This document shows, one piece after another, positions 1-4,731 of a stretch of 5,604 nucleotides of DNA. The notes below the pieces were generated by a model. That model was given only the letters and a program-made list of their open reading frames with translations. It made no database searches and was not told the origin of the DNA. The stretch's first letter is position 1; each line of letters opens with the position of its first letter. A program made the translations under genes and the position numbers. Source of the stretch: a bacterium UBA3734 (GTDB taxonomy: Bacteria > Bacteroidota > Bacteroidia > Bacteroidales > Bacteroidaceae); the NCBI GenBank assembly GCA_002372575.1, contig DFHC01000155.1, positions 624 through 6,227 on the forward strand, read 5' to 3'.

Positions 1-1
1 G

Positions 2-58
2 TTCCCCTCGGCCAAGGGCAAGAATTTCCGTTTCAGGTATTTAGGCATGTGGAAATAA
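2..58 (+). CDS. C-terminal end of an upstream protein, possibly MutY (partial)
   Basis: An open frame enters from the left edge and ends at TAA (56-58), giving the tail FPSAKGKNFRFRYLGMWK. It is read in the ssb direction and ends 19 nt before the ssb start, so the two are probably co-transcribed. Eighteen residues carry no domain I can name. In Bacteroidetes genomes the gene before ssb and gldE is often mutY, the A/G-specific adenine glycosylase, and that order is the only reason for suggesting it; the tail itself does not prove it. A different basic DNA-associated protein is possible. Confidence 0.5.
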   Translation, partial: FPSAKGKNFRFRYLGMWK

Positions 59-64
59 CTTTTT

Positions 65-71
65 AAGGAGG
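65..71 (+). promoter_or_regulatory. Strong Shine-Dalgarno for ssb
   Basis: AAGGAGG lies six bases before the ATG at 78, close to an ideal match to the 16S anti-Shine-Dalgarno. None of the other genes here has such a site; their starts are preceded by A-rich sequence, as is usual in Bacteroidetes. It fixes the ssb start and suggests efficient translation. Confidence 0.7.
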
Positions 72-77
72 AAAAGT

Positions 78-488
78 ATGAACAAAGTAATGTTAATCGG
101 AAACGTCGGCAAAGAGCCCGACGTGAGGTATTTCGAAGCTGATCAGGCCGTGGCACAGGTGAGCCTGGCAACGACCGAGCGTGGTTACACACTGCAGAAC
201 GGAACGCAGGTTCCCGAGCGTACGGAATGGCATAACCTCGTCTTCTACAGAAGGCTGGCCAAGATTGTGGAGCAATACGTCCACAAGGGCGACAAACTCT
301 ACGTCGATGGCAAGATTCGCAGCCGTTCCTACGACAACCAACAGGGACAGCGCAAGTACGTCACCGAAATCATCGTTGACAACATGGAGCTGCTGAGCCC
401 GCGTCCGCAAACCGCCGGCGATGCCGCCGTGCCGACGCCGCCCGTGCAGGAAGCCGACGACGAGCAGACTTCAGACGTACCGTTCTAA
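78..488 (+). CDS. ssb: Single-stranded DNA-binding protein
   Basis: This encodes a 136-residue SSB that coats single-stranded DNA during replication, repair and recombination, normally as a tetramer. The N-terminal OB fold (about residues 1-107) has the family's hallmark stretches: MNKVMLIGNVGKEPDVRYF at the start, ATTERGY near 31-37, RTEWHNLVFY at 48-57 and GDKLYVDGKI at 71-80, followed by RSRSYDNQQGQRKYVTEI. Residues 108-130 are a short Pro/Ala/Asp-rich linker. The protein ends in DDEQTSDVPF, the acidic tip with terminal Pro-Phe that recruits partner proteins; it has DVPF instead of the classical DDIPF. Length is normal for a small Bacteroidetes SSB, though its linker is shorter than in E. 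coli. The start is fixed by the strong AAGGAGG site. gldE follows 15 nt after the stop, which points to one transcript. Confidence 0.96.
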   Translation: MNKVMLIGNVGKEPDVRYFEADQAVAQVSLATTERGYTLQNGTQVPERTEWHNLVFYRRLAKIVEQYVHKGDKLYVDGKIRSRSYDNQQGQRKYVTEIIVDNMELLSPRPQTAGDAAVPTPPVQEADDEQTSDVPF

Positions 489-503
489 TTTTTTCAGAAG
501 AAA

Positions 504-1811
504 TTGGAAACTGTTGATATTCAGCAGATCAGCGACCTCGTCACCTTTCACCCCATCACGTTGGGTGTCGCGGTGGCTGCTGGTCTGTCCATACTTTTAC
601 TGTGCATTTCAGCCTTCATCAGCGGGTCTGAAATCGCCTTTTTCAGCCTTTCACCGACCGACATCGCCGAAATCAACGAGGAGAAAACGCCAACCGACTC
701 GCGCATCCGCGAATTGCGTGACGACAGCGAGCGCACACTGGCCACGATTCTCATCACGAACAACTTCGTGAACGTCACCATCATCATGCTCAGCAACTAC
801 GTCTTTGCGTCGTTGGTGCAGTTCCGCGCGGTGTGGCTCGAATTCCTCGTCATCACGGTGCTGCTGACGTTCCTCCTGCTGCTCTTCGGCGAAATCATGC
901 CGAAGGTATATAGCCGTCAGGCACCGCTGAAATACTGCCGGAAATGCGTCGATTTCGTCATGCTGATGCGCCGGATTTTCTGGCCGCTCGAAAGCCTGCT
1001 GATTCGCAGTGGAATGTTGGCCGAGAAGGTGATTCAGCCCGAAAACATCGTGTTGAGCGTCGATGACCTGGAACAGGCGCTCGAACTCACCGACAAGGAT
1101 GAAATCCGCGACGAACAGCAGATTCTGAAGGGCATCATCCGTTTCGGCGACGAAACGGCCAAGGCCGTGATGACCAGCCGTCAGGACATTGTCGATATCG
1201 ACATCCGGTCGAGCTTTGCCGACGTGCTCAGCTGCATCGTCGAGAACAACTACAGCCGCATTCCCGTCTATCAAGACAACACGGACAATATTCGTGGAAT
1301 CCTCTATATCAAAGACCTGTTGCCCCACTTGTCGAAACCGCAGAATTTCCGTTGGCAGAGTCTGATTCGTCCGCCGTATTTCGTGCCCGAGACGAAAAAA
1401 ATCGACGACCTGCTGCGCGAATTTCAGGAAAACAAGGTTCATATCGCCATCGTGGTGGATGAGTTCGGTGGCACGAGCGGCCTGATTACGCTTGAAGATA
1501 TTCTGGAGGAAATCGTCGGCGAAATCAATGACGAATTCGACGAAGACGAGCGTTTCTATTCGAAGCTCAACTACAACACCTATCTTTTCGAGGGAAAAAC
1601 CCTGCTCACCGACTTCTGTAAGGTCACGGGCACCGACGATGAGGTTTTCTCAGAGGTGGAAGGCGATGCCGACACGCTCGCAGGCCTGCTGCTCGAGCTC
1701 AAGGGCGACTTCCCGAGCCTTCACGAGCAAATCGACTATGCTCACTTCACCTTCGAAGTGATGGCCATCGACGAGCGTCGCATCAGCCGCATCAAGGTCA
1801 CGATTCATTGA
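504..1811 (+). CDS. gldE: GldE-like CNNM/CBS-domain membrane protein (CorC/HlyC family)
   Basis: This 435-residue protein belongs to the DUF21 (CNNM), tandem CBS and CorC/HlyC family, annotated in Bacteroidetes as gliding-motility-associated GldE. Relatives are linked to divalent-cation, especially magnesium, efflux; the role in non-gliding Bacteroidales is not settled. Hydrophobic segments lie near residues 17-40, 84-106 and 111-131, with a possible fourth near 146-165. Signature stretches of the membrane domain are SGSEIAFFSLS (40-50) and GEIMPKVYS (129-137). The two CBS repeats cover about 217-275 and 283-340; the second carries VVDEFGGTSGLITLEDILEE. The CorC/HlyC domain is about 356-434, with the typical VEGDADTLAGLLLEL (385-399). 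The start is TTG: no in-frame ATG or GTG lies between the ssb stop and the first membrane segment, and the next in-frame ATG would remove that segment. It is probably co-transcribed with ssb, and a terminator follows. Confidence 0.92.
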   Translation: METVDIQQISDLVTFHPITLGVAVAAGLSILLLCISAFISGSEIAFFSLSPTDIAEINEEKTPTDSRIRELRDDSERTLATILITNNFVNVTIIMLSNYVFASLVQFRAVWLEFLVITVLLTFLLLLFGEIMPKVYSRQAPLKYCRKCVDFVMLMRRIFWPLESLLIRSGMLAEKVIQPENIVLSVDDLEQALELTDKDEIRDEQQILKGIIRFGDETAKAVMTSRQDIVDIDIRSSFADVLSCIVENNYSRIPVYQDNTDNIRGILYIKDLLPHLSKPQNFRWQSLIRPPYFVPETKKIDDLLREFQENKVHIAIVVDEFGGTSGLITLEDILEEIVGEINDEFDEDERFYSKLNYNTYLFEGKTLLTDFCKVTGTDDEVFSEVEGDADTLAGLLLELKGDFPSLHEQIDYAHFTFEVMAIDERRISRIKVTIH

Positions 1812-1832
1812 CTAAGGGCGAATGATTCATGC

Positions 1833-1872
1833 AAAAAAATCGGGCTGCATTTCTGCAGACCCGATTTTTTTC
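1833..1872. terminator. Bidirectional intrinsic terminator between gldE and the minus-strand surface gene
   Basis: Seven A (1833-1839) and T1840 are followed by CGGG, an inner stem CTGCA / TGCAG closed by a TTTC loop, one bulged A (1859), CCCG (1860-1863), A1864 and eight T (1865-1872). The outer arms pair completely. With a T tract on the right and an A tract on the left, it can end plus-strand transcription from gldE and minus-strand transcription from the 577-residue gene, which is right for a convergent pair. It starts 21 nt after the gldE stop. Confidence 0.88.
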
Positions 1873-1892
1873 AGTGTTGATTTTTGATTTTT

Positions 1893-1968
1893 GAAGCCCC
1901 CTCCTTACTCCCCCAAAAGGGGGAGAGAAAGGCTCCCTCTCCCTTTGGAGAGGGCTGGGGAGAGGCTG
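1893..1968. repeat. GC-rich double-hairpin element, probably a dispersed intergenic repeat
   Basis: Directly after the stop of the minus-strand gene is a pyrimidine/purine-skewed block with two hairpins. The first is CTCCCC / GGGGAG with a CAAAA loop (1909-1925). The second is a perfect 8-bp stem CCCTCTCC / GGAGAGGG with a CTTT loop (1935-1954), followed by CTGGGGAGAGGC. The sequence is unlike its AT-rich surroundings at 1865-1892. I recall similar CCCTCTCC...GGAGAGGG units in intergenic DNA of Bacteroidetes, so a REP-like or miniature element is likely, but copy number cannot be judged from one window. It might also protect the 3' end of the minus-strand message. Confidence 0.6.
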
Positions 1969-3702
1969 TTACTTCACGACCACTTTCTTGCCATTCTGGA
2001 TGAACACACCCTTCTGGGCCTTCACGACGCGCTGACCCTGCAGGTTATACACGGGAGCATTCTCAAATGCGCCATTTTCGATGTTCTCGATGGCGGTTGC
2101 CTCGTTGCCACCCAGTTCGAAGCCTTCTTCGAAGAATGCCTTGGCGGGTTGGGGAGTGGTGCCTTCGACATACGACAGATAGGCTCTGTTGGCAGAAAGC
2201 GAACTGCCGTCGGCCAGTTTGTAGAAGCCGACCTTGCCGTTCTTTTGGTTGAGCACGACGGGGGTTTCGCCTTGCAGATCGGCTTTTGCCGTCTTGACGA
2301 GAACACCCTTCAGGTCGTTGTCGCCGACGGTAGTGGTGGTTTCCTGAATGGTGGCTGTCAGCGTCGAAGCATCGCTAATGAGCAGCACGGCTTCTTCAGC
2401 AGGAATTTCGTCGCCAGCCAACGTGTACTCGGCCTGCTTGCCATTTACCTTCACCGTGTAGGCAGCTGCCTCGCTCAGTACCACGGGGAAGGGCAAATAG
2501 GTGGTGGCATAGTTCTTTCCACCGACGGCATTCATGGTGATATCAAAGGTTTTGTCAATAGCGTCTTCCACGGTAAACCAGCTGGGTTCTGCGTCTTTTG
2601 TCCATGACACCACTCCGTCCCAACTTGTTCCGTGCCAATATCCAATCGTCATGTTGTTGTTATTCGGGTTCGTATATGGCTCTGTGCTGATGGCCACGTT
2701 TCCATTTCCATCTACCGGGGTGAATGTGAATTCTTTAGCATCACTTTCTACGTTGGTAAACGGGAGTAATTGGTCATTTGCATTTGTGGGGAACTGCTTT
2801 CCAAACAATCCCTGCGAACTAACGGTGTATTTGTTACCGTTTTTTACCAGCTTCAAGACCGTAGCCGGGCAAATGGCAGAGTAGAGAACAAGTCCATTGC
2901 CTTTACTTGAGTTAGAACTTGTGCCGAAGCCGACATATTTCGAGTATCTGGTGTTTTTAATCAGATAGTATCCCGCTTCGGGCATCAGGTAAGCACCCTC
3001 GGATGCTTTCGCTGCGTCTAACAAACTAACGAGGTTCTCGTATTCTCCTTGTGTCCAAGTGTCGCTAGTGTGAGCGTTGTATTCCTGCAGCAGATTCGCT
3101 ACGTCGGAGTTGCTGCTGGTTAATTTGAAATAGCCGCCATCGATGCTTTCAATCCAAGGCTTGATGTTTGTGTTGACATTGTCGGTGTAGTCTTCCAACT
3201 TGGTGTAATAGATTACAAAATCTGTGATTTTACCTCTTTCACCTGATTCTAATGTGATAACTGTAATCGTAGTTGAGACAGTATTCAAGCCCGTAACAGT
3301 CATCTGAACATTAGATGTGCCCTGAACGTCCCGTCCGTTGGATGAAAATTTAACGGCTACGTTATTAGTCCATGCGGCGTTTTGGCCAGTAAAGGTAAAA
3401 CCTGTGATGCGGTAATCCCCGGCAATGGAAATCGTTAGGGTAAGAAGGCCGTCAGCACCCTTTTGACACATCAGAACACCATTGCCTGTGTTCCATGCCT
3501 GACCATTTTTTTCCGATGCACCAGTGATGGTAACAACGGGTTTCCCCGTAGCGTTGCTCGTCCAAACTTTATTCGTGGTGTAGGTACCGTCGTTATTTGT
3601 CCACTTTGCATTACCAGAGGTGACGGTGATAGAGCCGTCTTCAGCCCATGCTCCTGTGCTGATGAGCGCGAAAAGCGCTATAAGTTGTAAAAATTTTTTC
3701 AT
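1969..3702 (-). CDS. Secreted cell-surface protein with type IX-like C-terminal domain
   Basis: A 577-residue exported protein of unknown specific function. Residues 1-20 are a standard signal peptide (MKKFLQLIALFALISTGAWA, cleavage likely before EDG). Residues about 22-168 form a beta-rich, Thr/Asn/Gly-rich module that looks like a carbohydrate-binding-type sandwich. About 180-235 is a linker with a helical part (NLLQEYNA, NLVSLLDAAKASEG). About 240-380 starts AGYYLIKNTRYSKYVGFG, which resembles beta-trefoil or ricin-like modules of Prevotella surface proteins. About 385-535 is a beta module with YATTYLPFPVVL and IPAEEAVLLI, a recurrent pattern in Prevotella exported proteins. The end, VYNLQGQRV(551-559) to GVFIQNGKKVVVK, matches the C-terminal sorting-like tail linked to type IX secretion. 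No catalytic motif is visible, so a binding or adhesin role is more likely than an enzyme. Base composition changes near position 2530. No Shine-Dalgarno precedes the ATG. It lies 44 nt after the 58-codon peptide gene, probably on the same transcript. Confidence 0.85.
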   Translation of the reverse strand: MKKFLQLIALFALISTGAWAEDGSITVTSGNAKWTNNDGTYTTNKVWTSNATGKPVVTITGASEKNGQAWNTGNGVLMCQKGADGLLTLTISIAGDYRITGFTFTGQNAAWTNNVAVKFSSNGRDVQGTSNVQMTVTGLNTVSTTITVITLESGERGKITDFVIYYTKLEDYTDNVNTNIKPWIESIDGGYFKLTSSNSDVANLLQEYNAHTSDTWTQGEYENLVSLLDAAKASEGAYLMPEAGYYLIKNTRYSKYVGFGTSSNSSKGNGLVLYSAICPATVLKLVKNGNKYTVSSQGLFGKQFPTNANDQLLPFTNVESDAKEFTFTPVDGNGNVAISTEPYTNPNNNNMTIGYWHGTSWDGVVSWTKDAEPSWFTVEDAIDKTFDITMNAVGGKNYATTYLPFPVVLSEAAAYTVKVNGKQAEYTLAGDEIPAEEAVLLISDASTLTATIQETTTTVGDNDLKGVLVKTAKADLQGETPVVLNQKNGKVGFYKLADGSSLSANRAYLSYVEGTTPQPAKAFFEEGFELGGNEATAIENIENGAFENAPVYNLQGQRVVKAQKGVFIQNGKKVVVK

Positions 3703-3746
3703 GACGATTTTGTTTTAGTTGTTCAAAGTCCAATTCTCAATGTAAT

Positions 3747-3923
3747 TCAGTCTTCCCAAACAGAGTAGGGGCGATAGTCAAATGTTTCTTCTTCAACATC
3801 GCTTTCCTTTGCGAATCCGTCGGTAACCTCCGTGTTGGGGTCGATGGACATCGAGTCCATCAGGCATGTTCCTTTCATCTGAAGGAACTTGCAGCTTGGT
3901 TTTAAATACTTTAGTTTTTCCAT
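3747..3923 (-). CDS. Small acidic Prevotella-type peptide, 58 residues
   Basis: A short minus-strand frame runs from ATG (3923-3921) to TGA (3749-3747). It begins MEKLKYLKPSCKFLQMKG, continues TCLMDSMSIDPNTEV and ends in an acidic, aromatic tail, EEETFDYRPYSVWED. The opening pattern (basic start, Tyr, then x-x-Pro), the central LMxSMS and an acidic Trp-containing end recall a group of tiny hypothetical proteins that I know as common in Prevotella; no function is established to my knowledge. There is no signal peptide or membrane segment. Two cysteines are present (C11, C20). A promoter sits about 65 nt upstream and the surface-protein gene starts 44 nt downstream, so it is probably the first gene of that transcript. 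It could be a small regulator or a peptide precursor; both are guesses. A-rich sequence (AAAGAAAAC) precedes the start. Confidence 0.68.
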   Translation of the reverse strand: MEKLKYLKPSCKFLQMKGTCLMDSMSIDPNTEVTDGFAKESDVEEETFDYRPYSVWED

Positions 3924-3988
3924 GTTTTCTTTAATGTTTAGTACTATTATGTTTAATTATGTTGTGTTTTGTGTGATGTTATCTGGTG

Positions 3989-4020
3989 CAAAGGTACATC
4001 TTTTCTATGAATACGGAAAA
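3989..4020 (-). promoter_or_regulatory. Bacteroidetes-type promoter for the peptide and surface-protein unit
   Basis: Read on the minus strand, TACCTTTG (3996-3989) is a perfect match to the -7 consensus TAnnTTTG. At a spacing of 20 nt upstream is TTTT (4020-4017), three of four bases of the -33 TTTG box. Transcription would start near 3982, leaving a leader of about 60 nt before the ATG at 3923. Confidence 0.72.
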
Positions 4021-4064
4021 AATATTCTGTATAAATTGTGTTTTTTTAACATATAATTATTTAT

Positions 4065-4119
4065 TAATGATTGAAATTGTTTGTATTGACTTAATAATGA
4101 TTGAATTTTCGTTTGTATT
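4065..4119 (+). repeat. Imperfect tandem repeat, 30-nt period
   Basis: TAATGATTGAA followed shortly by GTTTGTATT occurs at 4065-4087 and again at 4095-4119. The copies differ only in the short middle part (ATT against TTTTC). The period is 30 nt. In very AT-rich sequence part of this may be chance, but two conserved blocks in the same order argue for a real duplication. Confidence 0.5.
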
Positions 4120-4163
4120 TTGTCGGGTTTGTGGTTATTTCTTTCGTTTAATCGTATGCTTGA

Positions 4164-4229
4164 ACTTCAGCACTGCAAAGTTCAGGTGGTCTCTTGTTTC
4201 CACGCCATACCACTTTGCCACTGCGAAGT
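4164..4229. repeat. Pair of 18-nt imperfect palindromes
   Basis: ACTTCAGCACTGCAAAGT (4164-4181) and ACTTTGCCACTGCGAAGT (4212-4229) match at 14 of 18 positions and share the core CACTGC. Each has dyad character: the first is flanked as GAACTT / AAGTTC (4162-4167 with 4178-4183), the second folds as ACTTTGC / GCGAAGT with one T-G pair and a CACT loop. Starts are 48 nt apart. They lie 50-115 nt upstream of the rhodanese promoter and could be operators, or one unit of a dispersed intergenic repeat. Confidence 0.5.
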
Positions 4230-4275
4230 CAAGGGCTTGTTAATAAATTTTAACAAAAGAAGAGGCTCCCTACTT

Positions 4276-4307
4276 TTTGTTTTTGTCAAAAAAAAACACT
4301 ACCTTTG
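4276..4307 (+). promoter_or_regulatory. Bacteroidetes-type promoter for the rhodanese and STAS-kinase operon
   Basis: TACCTTTG (4300-4307) is a perfect -7 box (TAnnTTTG) and TTTG (4276-4279) a perfect -33 box, spaced 20 nt apart, within the usual range. A second TTTG at 4282-4285 is too close (14 nt). Transcription should start near 4314, giving a short leader of about 23 nt before the ATG at 4337. The ten bases TACCTTTGCA are identical to those of the divergent minus-strand promoter. Confidence 0.82.
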
Positions 4308-4336
4308 CAAGCGAATCATTCATGTGGAAAAGAAGT

Positions 4337-4720
4337 ATGAAGAAATTTCTGACGTATTTATTGACTTTTTTAGGGCTGACCGCGGCTTGCGGACAGCGGA
4401 ACTATGAGAATGCCGACGTGAAGCAGTTTGCCGAGCTGATTGGCGGTGAGAATGTGGTTGTGCTCGACGTGAGAACAGCGGAGGAATATGCCGACGGACA
4501 TCTTGCCGGAGCACTGAACATCGACGTGAATGCCGACGGATTTGTGCAGGCGGCGAAAGAGGCATTGCCCACGGAGAAGACCATCGCCGTTTATTGCCGT
4601 GGCGGTCGTCGCTCGGTGAAGGCTTGCGAGCTGTTGGATGCCGAGGGTTTCCAGACGGTGAACCTGAAGGGTGGCTATATGGCTTGGGAAGAAGAAGGAA
4701 TGCCCACAACGAAGGAATAA
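4337..4720 (+). CDS. Rhodanese-domain lipoprotein
   Basis: A 127-residue exported single-domain rhodanese, expected to carry sulfane sulfur on a cysteine as a persulfide. Residues 1-17 are a lipoprotein signal (MKKFLTYLLTFLGLTAA) with lipobox LTAAC, so C18 should be lipidated. The rhodanese fold covers about 25-122: VVLDVRTAEEYADGHLAGALNID (start near 41) is the conserved N-terminal stretch, and YCRGGRRS (86-93) is the active-site loop with catalytic C87. Six residues, CRGGRR, make a loop of the sulfurtransferase size rather than the longer phosphatase type. The end, VNLKGGYMAWEEEGMP, is the typical closing motif. After C18 the sequence is GQRNYE without the acidic run of the surface-export signal, so a periplasm-facing location is more likely. 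I chose ATG 4337 because it starts the signal peptide and follows the promoter; an ATG at 4322 (MWKRS...) is a possible alternative. The STAS-kinase gene begins 11 nt after the stop. Confidence 0.9.
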   Translation: MKKFLTYLLTFLGLTAACGQRNYENADVKQFAELIGGENVVVLDVRTAEEYADGHLAGALNIDVNADGFVQAAKEALPTEKTIAVYCRGGRRSVKACELLDAEGFQTVNLKGGYMAWEEEGMPTTKE

Positions 4721-4731
4721 CCAACGAAGAA

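Larger units (their letters stand above)
3924..4276. other. AT-rich divergent intergenic region
   Basis: I see no gene in these 353 bases. The stretch 4005-4160 is very AT-rich, with runs such as TTTTTTTAACATATAATTAT. It holds the minus-strand promoter at its left end, an imperfect tandem repeat near 4065-4119 and two 18-nt palindrome-like repeats at 4164-4229, where the base composition rises again. Open frames that cross it have low-complexity Phe/Ile/Cys-rich translations and no ribosome site, and I treat them as chance. Confidence 0.7.

Noticed and set aside
32..63. Possible promoter for ssb (TAACTTTT, close to TAnnTTTG)
   Set aside because: The last base does not match, the -33 position reads poorly, and transcription would start almost at the Shine-Dalgarno, leaving too short a leader.
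486..503. SSB-GldE fusion by readthrough of the single TAA
   Set aside because: SSB ends in its functional Pro-Phe tip at this stop, and a fused cytoplasmic SSB on a membrane protein has no known basis; the shared frame is likely coincidence.
651..1442. Long minus-strand open frame (263 codons) opposite gldE
   Set aside because: It is fully antisense to a clear membrane/CBS gene. Its translation is His/Gln/Asp/Val-rich without domains, a usual shadow in G+C-rich coding sequence.
1891..2607. Plus-strand open frame of 238 codons through the repeat and the surface-gene end
   Set aside because: It begins inside the hairpin repeat and is antisense to the well-supported sorting-tail protein; no ribosome site or promoter precedes it.
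3986..4243. Plus-strand frame of 85 codons in the divergent intergenic region
   Set aside because: It starts inside the minus-strand promoter, has no ribosome site, and its Phe/Ile/Cys-rich translation comes from AT-rich repeats and the 18-nt palindromes.
4277..4336. Upstream TTG extension of the rhodanese gene by 20 codons
   Set aside because: The extension begins within the promoter, before the expected transcription start, and would bury the lipoprotein signal peptide.
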